A stretch of DNA of 39,342 nucleotides from Muribaculaceae bacterium Zag1 (GCA_002633115.1 NWBJ01000061.1:1-39342), one strand, 5' to 3'. Numbered from the stretch's first letter, positions 16,876 through 26,194 are shown. Numbers and translations are program-made. The notes: generated by a model not told the origin, from the letters alone.

Positions 16876-18726
16876 CTAATAAGAGTCAATTATGTTGCTG
16901 TAATCCCAGCCGTTTTCTTCAGCCTTTTCCTCAACTTCCTTGGCCTCCTCGCGATAATTGGAAGCCGTATCATCGTCCACGACCTCATCGGCCAACTCCA
17001 TGTCAACTCGAATCAATTTCTGCAGAATTTGAGGACGCAAAGACGAATCAATGTCTTGTGCCGTATAGAGGGCTCTTCTCTCACTTGCTTTATCTCCCTT
17101 TTCGGCATAAGCATCTGCAATACGCAGGTACGCCAGCGCTTGCAGATCCACATCATCAACCTTCTCAGCGCTACTGATACAATTGTTAAACTCCTCTATT
17201 GCATCATCATATTCTGAACGAGCCTTTGCTATTTCTCCTTTGGCAAAGGAATCATTCCTCTCGTCCAAACCCAGCTTTCGCGCCTCGCCAAGGTACGATT
17301 CAGGCAGTGTATCATAGCCAGCATAGGCCAGCGCGATGGCACAATCGCGGTAATAAAGCGGATCTTCTGTACCAATTTGGAAAAGCTTCCAGTAATATTT
17401 TATCGCTTCAGAATACTCTCCTTCCTCAAAAAGACTGTCCGCATAGAGATAGTAAACATCCGCCATGAGGCTTTGCTTCAGATTAATCTTCGTGTTCTGC
17501 AGGATGTCCTCGTTGATATATTGGATGCATGCGTCATAATCCGGAAGGCCATCTTCTGCCAACTGTTCATGCAACTCCAAAGCATGCTGGTAATAACTTT
17601 CCAGTCGGCTGCCACGAATCCTTTGCACCGCAAACAGCGCCACTACAACACAAGCGATGATGATTACGATAAGCAGGATCCGCCGAATCCGTTTCGTTCT
17701 TTTTTCGGCTGATTTCGATTCTTCCTTTGCGGACAATGCCTGCTCCGGCTCATCCTGTATGGCAGCAGGTTCTTCCACCGGAGCAGCCGCCGCCTGCGTT
17801 TTATGCTTTCCTGCATACCCCTCCTCTTTTATGAGCGGTTGCAGCGAATTTCTCATGGCTTCCGCGGAACGGAATCGTTGACGGGGATCATAGGCGCAGG
17901 CGCAGCGAATCACTCCCGTCATTTCCGGAGAAGCATCACAAGGCGCAGGAAGTGTCTCCCCATCCAGCCGGCGACGAATCGCCCGTTCCCGTTCGTTTGG
18001 CGTAAGAAGCTGCTTATTCGGATCGTTAAAAGGCAGGCGTTTATTATTTAACAGGTAATACAGAACCAACCCAAGCGAATACAGGTCGACCGTCGCATTA
18101 TAAGACGCCCCTTTTTCTACTTCCGGCGCCATGTATGCGCCGGTGCCCTTGCGGGAAAGGTCATATGTCAGGCCTTCCATTTGTTTGGCAATCCCAAAAT
18201 CTCCCAATTTGAAATCGCCAAACTCATTGACAAAGATGTTGGCCGGTTTGATGTCACGGTGAATGATATTCTTTTTTTCGCAAACCTCCAATGCGGAACA
18301 GATATCGCAACCGATCTTTGCCACTTCCGTTTCCGTCATTGTCTTGTCTGAAATATACGTTGCAAGCGGGGTGAGCAATTCCATTCGGATCGAAATATCC
18401 CATCCAATCTCTTCCGTTCGCTCCACGACTTTATAGTCTTCGACACTGACGATGTTCGGGACTCCTTTGAGTTGAACCATCAGCTTGACCTCGTTTACAA
18501 AAGAGTTCACGATCTGCCGCATATAGGTCTTGGAGGCATCATAGTCCATCCCGTCCGTGCGAAGGGATTCCAGTTCCGCCTCATCCTGCGGAATGGAGAC
18601 CACCTTGATCGCAGAGCGGCTTTCTACCCCGTAGTCATCGGTTCGTACCGCCTCATATACAGTTCCGTAAGCGCCTCGTCCAATCCGTTTTACAAACTCC
18701 CATTCCGGCCAGACACAGCGCGGCAT
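16876..18726 (-). CDS. Transmembrane Ser/Thr protein kinase with external TPR-like repeats
   Basis: About 616 residues; positions below count from the in-frame GTG at 18738. All Hanks-type kinase elements are present: glycine loop IGRGAYGTVYEA (19-30), lysine in AIKVV (45), HRDIKPAN (160-167), DFG (180-182), an APE-type MAPE (203-206) and a conserved Arg in DPRQRF. A Pro/Glu/Ala-rich linker leads to one TM helix (about 352-372). Outside are helical repeats resembling TPRs (YLYADSLFEEGEYSEAIKYY, LAYLRIADAYAEKG) instead of the PASTA domains of PknB/PrkC kinases. The ATG at 18726 has GGGG six bases upstream. It is followed by the helical gene (57 bases) and preceded by the PP2C phosphatase gene, its likely antagonist. 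It should autophosphorylate and act on neighbours; substrates are unknown. Confidence 0.94.
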   Translation of the reverse strand: MPRCVWPEWEFVKRIGRGAYGTVYEAVRTDDYGVESRSAIKVVSIPQDEAELESLRTDGMDYDASKTYMRQIVNSFVNEVKLMVQLKGVPNIVSVEDYKVVERTEEIGWDISIRMELLTPLATYISDKTMTETEVAKIGCDICSALEVCEKKNIIHRDIKPANIFVNEFGDFKLGDFGIAKQMEGLTYDLSRKGTGAYMAPEVEKGASYNATVDLYSLGLVLYYLLNNKRLPFNDPNKQLLTPNERERAIRRRLDGETLPAPCDASPEMTGVIRCACAYDPRQRFRSAEAMRNSLQPLIKEEGYAGKHKTQAAAAPVEEPAAIQDEPEQALSAKEESKSAEKRTKRIRRILLIVIIIACVVVALFAVQRIRGSRLESYYQHALELHEQLAEDGLPDYDACIQYINEDILQNTKINLKQSLMADVYYLYADSLFEEGEYSEAIKYYWKLFQIGTEDPLYYRDCAIALAYAGYDTLPESYLGEARKLGLDERNDSFAKGEIAKARSEYDDAIEEFNNCISSAEKVDDVDLQALAYLRIADAYAEKGDKASERRALYTAQDIDSSLRPQILQKLIRVDMELADEVVDDDTASNYREEAKEVEEKAEENGWDYSNIIDSY

Positions 18727-18786
18727 GTCATTCCCCACAACTTTTTGTTCCCTTATCTCCTACCTTATCGCAGCATACAAACTTTT

Positions 18787-19629
18787 TTAAGCGGCTTTTC
18801 CTGGCACAATCTGACACAAAATAATTGTAATATTGTCTTTCCCGCCATTTTCGAGAGCCCGCGCCAATAATTGCTGCGCAGCCTCCGAAAGGGCTTCCTC
18901 AACGAGTTTTACTCTGTCTTCACAGAAATCCCGGACGCTCTCCAAAATTTCCGCAATCTCCTCTTCTGTTACCATATCGGTCAGTCCGTCTGAACAGATT
19001 AGATACACATCCCCTCGGTGAAAATGCCGACTAGCCGTATACGGCTCGATCTGCATTTCGATTGGTGGTATTCCCAGATACTGGGACAACGGTGCTTTAT
19101 ACCCATAGGGTGCAATGGACAAATGGTCCTCCGATATCTGTCGCATTCCTTCTTCCGTGGAAACAAAGATCTTGCTGTCTCCAATGTTGCAGAGGGAAAT
19201 ACCTTCCGGATCAAAAGCAAGCATCGCGGCTGTCGTTCCCATGTTCTGTACTCCGTTACGATCGGCATAGCAACAGATCCCTGCATTAGCCTGTCTGCAA
19301 AACTCAAGGAGAGATTCCTCCCGTTCTTTTCCCAACGCAGTCCCAGCCGCCTTTTTTGCCGCCAAAAGTGCGGCTTCTTCACCGCACTCTTCCCCGCCCA
19401 TTCCGTCAAACACGCCGAGCAGAGACGGAGCATCTGATGTCAGACACCCTATGATTGCACATGGCTCTGTGCTAAAATTACATGTCTGCGATTCGCTGGA
19501 AGAAACGTTGTCCCTGCCGGGCTTGAAATCGACATCCCGATATGTTCCATCACAGATAAAGTTATCTTGATTTGTTTGCCTGCAGCGGCCGATGTGGCTG
19601 ATGCAAGTGTAGGGAATGGTGTAACTCAT
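18787..19629 (-). CDS. PP2C-family Ser/Thr protein phosphatase
   Basis: A 280-residue cytosolic protein with the PP2C metal-binding motifs in order: an R(C)RQTNQDN start near residue 15, FDGMGG, CNIGDSK, LICSDGLTDM and GKDNITIIL near the end. It should be an active Mn/Mg-dependent phosphatase that removes phosphate from Ser/Thr, like Stp/PrpC enzymes. A loop of about 30 residues after the first motif is longer than usual. I chose the ATG at 19629, which has AAGGAAG with good spacing; an in-frame ATG at 19677 has none. It lies directly before the kinase gene and follows a zinc-ribbon membrane protein gene by 50 bases, within one operon. Confidence 0.95.
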   Translation of the reverse strand: MSYTIPYTCISHIGRCRQTNQDNFICDGTYRDVDFKPGRDNVSSSESQTCNFSTEPCAIIGCLTSDAPSLLGVFDGMGGEECGEEAALLAAKKAAGTALGKEREESLLEFCRQANAGICCYADRNGVQNMGTTAAMLAFDPEGISLCNIGDSKIFVSTEEGMRQISEDHLSIAPYGYKAPLSQYLGIPPIEMQIEPYTASRHFHRGDVYLICSDGLTDMVTEEEIAEILESVRDFCEDRVKLVEEALSEAAQQLLARALENGGKDNITIILCQIVPGKAA

Positions 19630-19679
19630 ATTGTTCTTCCTTTTTAAATTTACAGTGTTGTTCCCATTGGGAATCAAAC

Positions 19680-21260
19680 TCAGAGGGGATCTACATATCC
19701 GCTGCGCAGCGCAGTAATCGCATCGCTCGCGCCCGTAGCGAACGGACCCGCATATTCATCATATACATAAGAGTTTCCACTGGGAATGAGCAAATCCAAT
19801 GTACCGTTTCCCGCGCTGAAAACTTTATATTCTCCACTGGTCATCCAGGCAGTCCCCTCCTGTACTTTGCTGTCATACTCTTCTTGGGACACTTCCTGCC
19901 CATTAATCGAAATCTCCGTGTAATCTTCATAGGCCTCCAGCTCTGTGACCAATTCATTCTGCTCATTCAACCGCCAGACCGTTATTGTCATGGCCCCCCA
20001 GGTGAGCGTACTGGAAATATATCCTACCCGCTCAGCAAAACTGACACTGACAATCTCCTGCTCCTTTACCTGAGAATCTTGGATATACAGCAAGAAGTCC
20101 GTCGTCATTCCATGAAGATAGTTTGGCGAAGAGCAGCGCAGCAACTCCGGCACATCATCGTCATTTAGATAAATCAGATAATAATAATAATATTCTTGCG
20201 CTTCTTCTGATGCAATCTGATTGACGTTCTCCGCCTCCGTATCTATCTCCAAAAATTCCCGTTCAATGTAATCTGCATAGAGTTGCTGCCACTCCATATA
20301 AGGTTCCTCATCCAGATCTATATTTCTCACTTCCGCCTGCGGTTCACCTATATCCTCGACCTCGGCAACATCAATCTCGCCATCTCCGGCCGGAACCATA
20401 CCTACGATTCGGCAGCCATAGTCAGAGGATGCATCCGGAGCGATTCGATACTGTATATAATTTATATCATCAGGCTCGCCTCCGGCCCAGTGGACCGTGT
20501 ACTCTGCCATAAGGCTATATAATCCGACTTCGTCCTGCGTGTCGGAGAAGTCCACAATAGAGACATCCACTCCCTCGTTAATATAATCTCCCGCTCTGAC
20601 ATAAAACTTTCCGGAATCATCCTCCAGGACCATATCATTCACTTGGTCCGCATACTCTGGGAAATCATCCAGGCTGTACTCCTCACCGAACAGATTCCGA
20701 AGATATTTTTCATAGTATGATGTCGACAAAAGCACATAGGGGCGTATACCCTCTTTCTGTTCCGTGCTCAACTCATTGTATTCATCCGAACTATAAAAAG
20801 TGCCGTCCCGATAGTAAACGGATTGTCTGGTTGATGCCCCCCAATCCTCCCGCAGCGCCATTGCCGCAACAATATAAGCTTCGGGCGCATCAATCGTTTC
20901 ATAGTCCGACAGATTAACCGTGTCGTCACCGATATAGGAAGCATAATACGACCTTATCATGCTATCTGTCCAATACCGAAAGGTCTCGAGAAGGGCTTCC
21001 ACTTGCTCCTCAGACGGTCTTACTTCCTCGTAAGCCTCCTCATCCTCATAAGACGTATCATCTACCGCACGATTACGGGACGGCTGTTCCCGTATTCCCA
21101 AACTGACAAAAACGGAAACCACTACAGCAGCCGCACAGACAATGATCACCAAAAGAATCTTCCACCACTGGTCTCCCTTGGTCGCGTTAATCTTCGCCCC
21201 GCAACTACCGCAGAACTTTGCGTTGTTCACTAATTTTTTTCCACAATTCGGACAGTACAT
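19680..21260 (-). CDS. Zinc ribbon - TM - ectodomain protein (kinase operon)
   Basis: 526 residues. The cytosolic N-terminus is a zinc ribbon (CPNC...CGSC, residues 3-21), followed by one TM helix (about 33-55, WWKILLVIIVCAAAVVV...) and a large acidic outside region. The middle ectodomain (about residues 85-300) is shared with the 437-residue protein of the same operon; both contain (V/D)(D)VSIVD(F/I)SDT, a Y.V(H)(W/Y)..G..DDI.Y.QYR segment and VGMVPAG(D/H)GEI. The last part (about 315-526) is unique and includes a YYLIYLNDDDVPELLR segment like the acidic L.D.D..PELL motif seen in many secreted Clostridial proteins, possibly binding calcium. There is no signal peptide apart from the TM helix. 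The ligand is unknown. The topology resembles TcaA-like proteins, in which a zinc ribbon precedes the membrane helix. Confidence 0.92.
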   Translation of the reverse strand: MYCPNCGKKLVNNAKFCGSCGAKINATKGDQWWKILLVIIVCAAAVVVSVFVSLGIREQPSRNRAVDDTSYEDEEAYEEVRPSEEQVEALLETFRYWTDSMIRSYYASYIGDDTVNLSDYETIDAPEAYIVAAMALREDWGASTRQSVYYRDGTFYSSDEYNELSTEQKEGIRPYVLLSTSYYEKYLRNLFGEEYSLDDFPEYADQVNDMVLEDDSGKFYVRAGDYINEGVDVSIVDFSDTQDEVGLYSLMAEYTVHWAGGEPDDINYIQYRIAPDASSDYGCRIVGMVPAGDGEIDVAEVEDIGEPQAEVRNIDLDEEPYMEWQQLYADYIEREFLEIDTEAENVNQIASEEAQEYYYYYLIYLNDDDVPELLRCSSPNYLHGMTTDFLLYIQDSQVKEQEIVSVSFAERVGYISSTLTWGAMTITVWRLNEQNELVTELEAYEDYTEISINGQEVSQEEYDSKVQEGTAWMTSGEYKVFSAGNGTLDLLIPSGNSYVYDEYAGPFATGASDAITALRSGYVDPL

Positions 21261-21280
21261 GTTTCAGATTCCTTTTTTGT

Positions 21281-22306
21281 TCATGATACTTTGCGTCCGT
21301 ATATTTCTATATCGCTGATACATGTGTCACTATAGTCGCTTCCGCGAACCGCATCATCGATCACAACCTGAATGCGGTCTGTTATCACCTCTCCATCTAT
21401 TGGAACGGTTTCTTTTTCCCCCATAGACGGGTCACTGTCTACAGTTGATACTACGGAAGAGCCATCTGAAAAAGAAAACCTGAGCTCTGTCGGATACCCG
21501 TTTTTTGCAAGAATATCGTCATTTTTCTGGTAACCTGGGTACCACACAATTTCGTCTATCTCATATTCTCCATTCAAAGTAATGGTAATCGTTTCACCTA
21601 TTCCAACTCCTTCTTTATCGCCCTCCACATATGCCGTGGTCAGATCGTTGTCAAACAGATTATATGGACTGTATGAATTCCCATCCGCATCTTCTAATTG
21701 AGAAGATGCCGTAACAGAAACGCTTGTGATTTTTTCAATTTCATCGGAATCAGATTCATCTGTGGAATTTTCACTTTCATCGGAAGCATCGTCATCTGTG
21801 GTGTTTTCACCTTCATCGGAAGCAGATTCATCTGTGGTATTTTCACTTTCATCGGAAGCAGTGTCATCTGTGATGTTTTCACTTTCATCGGAAGCATCGT
21901 CTTCTGTGGTGTTGTCACTTTCACCGAAAGCATCGTCTTCTGTGGTGTTGTCACTTTCACCGGAAGCAGATTCATCGCTTGCCCCTTCCTCGGCATCAGA
22001 AAGGACTTCTCCATTCTGATTCAGATTGATCCTGCCAGTTGCGTTGGCCCAAAAAACAATAGAAATAATCACAGCCGCGACCGCAACCGCAACAACCACA
22101 TAAAACCACCATTTGGGACGGTTTGATTTTGGAGTTTTTATGCCGTCTGAAAACTGGAAATCATCCGAATCGGGCGATACGGCGCCATTGTCCCGGGAGT
22201 CCTGCGTCTCTTCCTGTTGCTCTTCCATCAGCGCAACCGACGCTCCGCATTTCGGGCAAAACGAACTGCCGTCTTTAATCTCGTTTCCGCAATTTTCACA
22301 ATACAC
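21281..22306 (-). CDS. Zinc ribbon - TM - repeat stalk - discoidin-like glycan-binding protein
   Basis: 341 residues. A zinc ribbon (CENC...CPKC) is followed by a linker, one TM helix (about 70-90) and a Ser/Asp/Glu/Thr stalk of 12-residue repeats (ASDESENTTDDx). The C-terminal domain of about 150 residues has YSPYNLFDNDLTTAYVEG, GVGIGETITI and a closing SDIEIYG, the hallmark of the discoidin-like NADase-type glycan-binding domain found in many bacterial zinc-ribbon membrane proteins. It probably binds carbohydrate at the cell surface (family knowledge, not shown here). I chose the GTG at 22306 with GGGAGAG seven bases before it; a TTG at 22312 is too close to that site. It lies 20 bases upstream of the next zinc-ribbon gene. 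Confidence 0.92.
   Translation of the reverse strand: MYCENCGNEIKDGSSFCPKCGASVALMEEQQEETQDSRDNGAVSPDSDDFQFSDGIKTPKSNRPKWWFYVVVAVAVAAVIISIVFWANATGRINLNQNGEVLSDAEEGASDESASGESDNTTEDDAFGESDNTTEDDASDESENITDDTASDESENTTDESASDEGENTTDDDASDESENSTDESDSDEIEKITSVSVTASSQLEDADGNSYSPYNLFDNDLTTAYVEGDKEGVGIGETITITLNGEYEIDEIVWYPGYQKNDDILAKNGYPTELRFSFSDGSSVVSTVDSDPSMGEKETVPIDGEVITDRIQVVIDDAVRGSDYSDTCISDIEIYGRKVS
21735..21985 (-). repeat. 36-bp coding tandem repeats (12-residue acidic stalk)
   Basis: About six imperfect copies of a 36-base unit encode AS(D/G)ES(D/E)NTT(E/D)(D/E)(D/S). Copy number is likely to vary by slippage, which would change stalk length. Confidence 0.85.
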
Positions 22307-22365
22307 CGTCAATCTCTCCCTTCCTCGCTTAAATCTTTTCCCCGAAAGTATCCCCCTCTGTTGGA

Positions 22366-23679
22366 TTACGGACGGTAGATAGGATTAATCTCCCCATGGC
22401 CGGCCGGCACCATGCCGACGATTACGTAACCGTATTCTGAATCCTCAACCGGTTTAAAGCGGTACTGAACATAAAAAATGTCGACATCATCACCCTCCCC
22501 ATAATGTACCTTATATTCTGCAAGAACCGTATAATTTCCTTCCGCGTCCGGGGTGTCCGAGATGTCTACAATAGAAAGGTCTACTGAATAAAAGCCATAG
22601 TCTCCTGTAGGCACATAAAAATAACCATCTTTGTCCGCTTTTACGCTCCAAATGTTATCCTCTTCATATGGACTGAAATCTTCTACGACACAATCCTTAC
22701 CAAACAACTCTCTAACATATGCTTCAAGATCATCCCTGTTCACTTGAAGGTACAGGTCACCAGCTTGCGCTATTTGATCATCACTCATATCAGAATAGGG
22801 AATCATTTCACCGTCGACCAAACCATATTTTACATCTATAGGAAGCCTGTAATATATGCCCCCAAGAATCTGCCCTGATAGCGAATACGCCTGAAAAGGT
22901 CCGATCGTTTCAAAGGACGCAAAATAAGCACTGGAGACTGCGTCCTGATACTGCTCATCGTTTATATACCAGTTAGTGAGCTGATACCCCATCCAAGTAT
23001 CAAACAATACTATCATATCATCTTTCACAGTATCCACCGACGGTGGTTGTGTCTCTTCTTCCTTCTCATCCTCTTCATCTATGGCCTTCTGTCCCCTCAT
23101 TTCTTCTACTTTCTTCTCAAAATCTCTGGCCGTCTCCTCGTCCACCATAGAAGTATATTCCCAGAGGATCTCTTCCGTTTTTTTGTCATCACCGCTTTCT
23201 ATAATCTCCTCAACGGCGCTGCAATATAAGCTGTCGCTATCTTCCAGGAGTTCCTCAATGCGATCATATGTCTTTACAATTATTGTTCTGGCATCGTCAT
23301 AGGTATCTTCTGCCGCCGATGTATCCTCCTGTTTCTGATAAGCATCCGCCAGCTGAATATAGGGGTCCACCACCTCGGGGTCAATTTTAATTGCCGCACA
23401 AAACTCATCCGCTGCCCCCTCATAGGAATTCTTATTCATATAGTCTTGTCCAATTTCCATGTGTTTCTGGAACTGCTGCGCCCGTACTCCGGACCTCACA
23501 AAAAAGAAGACAACTACCGCCGCCGCACAGAAAATGATCACCAGAAGGATTTTCCACCATCGATTCCCCTTGCGCGGTCTTTTCCCATTATCCGGCTGAT
23601 CTGCATCTATATTTGCGCCGCAATTATTGCAAAACGTTGTATTTTCCGCTAATTCTTTTCCACAGTTCGGACAGTACAT
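22366..23679 (-). CDS. Zinc ribbon - TM - TPR-like ectodomain protein, first gene of the kinase operon
   Basis: 437 residues. A zinc ribbon (CPNC...CNNC), a basic stretch and one TM helix (about 44-65) are followed by TPR-like helical repeats (IGQDYMNKNSYEGAADEF.AAIKIDP, then YIQLADAYQKQEDTSAAEDTY; about residues 75-150), a charged coiled segment with an EEDEKEEE run, and a C-terminal domain shared with the 526-residue neighbour (YVPTGDYGFYSVDLSIVD through VGMVPAGHGEI). The start MYCPNCGKEL is supported by alignment with the other zinc-ribbon proteins; the upstream ribosome site is weak (GGGAG). The TTACAG-type promoter at 23740-23769 makes it the head of the operon running through the phosphatase and kinase. 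External TPRs here and in the kinase could contact each other, which is inference. Confidence 0.92.
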   Translation of the reverse strand: MYCPNCGKELAENTTFCNNCGANIDADQPDNGKRPRKGNRWWKILLVIIFCAAAVVVFFFVRSGVRAQQFQKHMEIGQDYMNKNSYEGAADEFCAAIKIDPEVVDPYIQLADAYQKQEDTSAAEDTYDDARTIIVKTYDRIEELLEDSDSLYCSAVEEIIESGDDKKTEEILWEYTSMVDEETARDFEKKVEEMRGQKAIDEEDEKEEETQPPSVDTVKDDMIVLFDTWMGYQLTNWYINDEQYQDAVSSAYFASFETIGPFQAYSLSGQILGGIYYRLPIDVKYGLVDGEMIPYSDMSDDQIAQAGDLYLQVNRDDLEAYVRELFGKDCVVEDFSPYEEDNIWSVKADKDGYFYVPTGDYGFYSVDLSIVDISDTPDAEGNYTVLAEYKVHYGEGDDVDIFYVQYRFKPVEDSEYGYVIVGMVPAGHGEINPIYRP

Positions 23680-23739
23680 TTTTCAGTTACAATCTCCCGT
23701 GTTATTTCTTTCTGATTCTCAGCTTTTGTCTCTGGTAAT

Positions 23740-23769
23740 ATTTTATCCTTCCGAAGGAAAATACTGTAA
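23740..23769 (-). promoter_or_regulatory. Promoter TTACAG-N18-TAAAAT for the kinase/phosphatase operon
   Basis: On the minus strand TTACAG (23764-23769) lies exactly 18 bases from TAAAAT (23740-23745), with an A-rich tract upstream of the -35 box. Confidence 0.75.
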
Positions 23770-23865
23770 TTTTCTTTTTTCTTAAACGAGTAGAAACAAA
23801 ACGCCGGTGCCATTGTGATGCCCCTGATTTCAACAGCTCCAGCGTTATGTATTTCTGATAGATCT

Positions 23866-25161
23866 TTACAGACTATCTAAATAATCCACATTCTGCTTTT
23901 CAATACTGGATAAACGATCCCAGACAACACTCATATCGCTCTCATAGGTGCCAATCTCATTGTACCACGCTTTCTGTTCAAAGTAGAATTGGATCTCCGG
24001 TGTAGTGAACCTGTAGCCGTGTTTGGCATAAATCTCATTAATAATCATCTGCTCCAGAGACCGCCCCGCCGGAAGAGATCCATAGTTGCCTGCTGCTCTG
24101 ATCGCAGACAGATCCGCTTCCGTGATCAGCCGTTCGGAACTGTAGGAGCATAAATATTCATCGGAACCTGCTTCTCCAACCTCGCCGGTGTCTGCCGTAT
24201 TCCCTGTAACCCCAGTCGTTCCGGAGTTTCCGGTATTACCAGTGCCTTTTGAGCTTTCCGCAGACGGTGTCGTAGAATTTTCCAGGCCCTCTACCGTATA
24301 CACTTTTTCCGTCTCGATTGGCACCACGTCCTTCGTTTGTTCCAGCTTTTCTGCCGCATTCTCATTAAAGCTGACTGTAATCGTGGTTCCGTTAGTAAGA
24401 TTTGACGAAGGAAATACGGCAAAATCTCCCTCAGAGATTCCAAAATCCTCTCCTGACGGCAACACCTCTATATATACTTCCCCCATGGAATCCTCGCCGG
24501 TAAAGTTCACATCAATATAATCAAAGACATTTATGCCCTCCGCCTCAGTGAGTCCTTTTACTCTATAATTTATGTTGGAATATCTCAGTCTTTTGTTAAA
24601 ATATTCTTTTACGGCGGCATCATCGCAGTTCCACTCTACCACAATTTTGTCGCCGTTGGACAACGATCCGTCCTTTATACTATCGTCAGGATAGGCTACG
24701 GTCCAACCCACACATTTACTATATAGCATCTCTACAGGATCGGAAAAATCAGAGTCCTGACTGGACAAAATATTGGTTGCATCCGTTTCTATTTTTCCCG
24801 CATAATCCGAGTAAAAGGCATCATAGTCAAAGTTGCATAACACGGTTCCGAAACCGTCCACTCCACTACTTTCAATTGTCATGTATTTGTTTAACTTAAC
24901 ACTTCCGGGCGATACGAGAAAAACGATGAGCAGGATCACGACCACTACAATGACAACTGCCAGAATTAGCCATTTTAGGAGAGAATGAGGTCCCTTTGAT
25001 CTTGTTCCGGCAGCCGCCTCCGCCTGCGCATAACCAGAGGCGGATACATCGCCCATCTCATTTACATAATCCGAAACAGCCTCCCCGCATTTAGAGCAAA
25101 ATTTGGAGCCAGGCGGAAGTTTTTCTCCGCAGTGTTCGCAATAAAACCCTCTGTCGTCCAT
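23866..25161 (-). CDS. Zinc ribbon - TM - YARHG-domain protein
   Basis: 431 residues. A zinc ribbon (CEHC...CSKC, residues 8-26), a linker and one TM helix (about 64-86, LKWLILAVVIVVVVILLIVFLV) lead to an ectodomain with two beta-rich segments, then a flexible TG/GN-rich linker (TGNTGNSGTTGVTGNTAD), then a C-terminal YARHG domain (NEIYAKHGYRF...YFEQKAWYNE) of about 90 residues. YARHG domains are extracellular and common on Firmicute envelope proteins; their ligand is not established. The start MDDRGFYCEHCG is used, with GGAAAG upstream. It follows the four-zinc-ribbon gene by 42 bases and is probably co-transcribed from the promoter at 26195-26223. Confidence 0.92.
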   Translation of the reverse strand: MDDRGFYCEHCGEKLPPGSKFCSKCGEAVSDYVNEMGDVSASGYAQAEAAAGTRSKGPHSLLKWLILAVVIVVVVILLIVFLVSPGSVKLNKYMTIESSGVDGFGTVLCNFDYDAFYSDYAGKIETDATNILSSQDSDFSDPVEMLYSKCVGWTVAYPDDSIKDGSLSNGDKIVVEWNCDDAAVKEYFNKRLRYSNINYRVKGLTEAEGINVFDYIDVNFTGEDSMGEVYIEVLPSGEDFGISEGDFAVFPSSNLTNGTTITVSFNENAAEKLEQTKDVVPIETEKVYTVEGLENSTTPSAESSKGTGNTGNSGTTGVTGNTADTGEVGEAGSDEYLCSYSSERLITEADLSAIRAAGNYGSLPAGRSLEQMIINEIYAKHGYRFTTPEIQFYFEQKAWYNEIGTYESDMSVVWDRLSSIEKQNVDYLDSL

Positions 25162-25203
25162 GTTTTACTTTCCATCCATTATTTGCACTCGAAATGGCCT
25201 ACC

Positions 25204-26154
25204 TTAATTCTCCACCTTCTGACCGCAGTTCGGACAAAACACGTCGTCCTTTTCAAGCGTTGAGCCGCAGTTTACACAAAAACGCACTGTTTCCGCCTCA
25301 GCATCCTGGACAGGCTCGCTCTCTGGATCCCGTGCTAACTCGCGCTCCAGTGCCGGCTCCGGATCAAACTCAAAATCGTCCTCCATCTCCAGCTCGGGTT
25401 CTGGCTCCGGCTCAGGTTCAAACTCGGGAGCAATCTCATCCTCCAACCCCAACTCAGGTTCTGGCTTAAATTCAGGCGCAAGCTCATCTTCAAGCTCGTC
25501 CTCTAACTCTGTTTCCGGCTCGGGTTCTGGTTCCAGTTTCGGCTCGGGTTCCGGCTCGGGCTCTGGCGAAACGCTTGCAGGCTCCGCGGGAGACAGTTCG
25601 TTTTTCTGTCCACAATTCGTGCAGAATATCGCATCCTCTTCCAGCACCGCACCACACTGCGTACAGCGCCTCTGTGAACCCTGTTCGGATTCCGAACCCT
25701 CCACTCGCGCGCCGCATTCGGTGCAAAACGTCTGACCTTCTTCCAGCGCTGCGCCACAGTTCGGACATTTTCTCTCTGATGGCGATGCCGTATACTCAGT
25801 AGCCTGCCTCGCACCGCAGTGATCGCAGAACACAGCAGTGCCGCTGATATATTGACCGCAATTGACGCATTTGCGATATCCTTTTAACTCGTTAATCTGA
25901 TTTTTGCAGTCCTCGATTGTCTTCAATTTATCACTGATCGACTGGAAATGCGGTGCCAAGTCCGAATCCTGCTCGTCCTTGGCATGTTTCTGATAATAAC
26001 TCTTGCCAAGCTCCGCGTATTGCGATGTGAGCTCCTTCTCCAGACCGGAAATTGTACCATTCAATCTGGTCACTTCCGCATTCCGTCTAGTCCAATCAAT
26101 CGCTCCCTGTCCGGTCTGTTGTATCCGTTTCCCAAGATTGTCATAAAATGCCAT
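25204..26154 (-). CDS. Soluble protein with four zinc ribbons and a coiled-coil start
   Basis: 316 residues, no TM segment. Residues 1-90 form a predicted coiled coil with basic and acidic helices ([26 protein letters not shown]). Four zinc ribbons follow: CVNC...CDHC, CPNC...CTEC, CTQC...CTNC and, after a long Glu/Pro-rich linker (about residues 200-285), CVNC...CPNC at the very end. The first gene in its unit, it has a clear consensus promoter. I chose the ATG at 26154, five bases after GGGGTGG; an in-frame GTG at 26163 lies inside that site. Multiple ribbons without a membrane anchor suggest a scaffold that could gather the zinc ribbons of the membrane proteins, which is inference. Confidence 0.9.
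   Translation of the reverse strand: MAFYDNLGKRIQQTGQGAIDWTRRNAEVTRLNGTISGLEKELTSQYAELGKSYYQKHAKDEQDSDLAPHFQSISDKLKTIEDCKNQINELKGYRKCVNCGQYISGTAVFCDHCGARQATEYTASPSERKCPNCGAALEEGQTFCTECGARVEGSESEQGSQRRCTQCGAVLEEDAIFCTNCGQKNELSPAEPASVSPEPEPEPEPKLEPEPEPETELEDELEDELAPEFKPEPELGLEDEIAPEFEPEPEPEPELEMEDDFEFDPEPALERELARDPESEPVQDAEAETVRFCVNCGSTLEKDDVFCPNCGQKVEN
25310..25575 (-). repeat. Glu/Pro-rich coding repeat (PEPEPELE)
   Basis: Low-complexity hexamer-type DNA repeats (GGTTCTGG / GGCTCGGG) encode PEPEP and LEDELE blocks forming the linker between the third and fourth zinc ribbons. Confidence 0.75.
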
Positions 26155-26194
26155 GCCTGCCACCCCTTTTTCAAATATTTAAACGTCTATTTTT

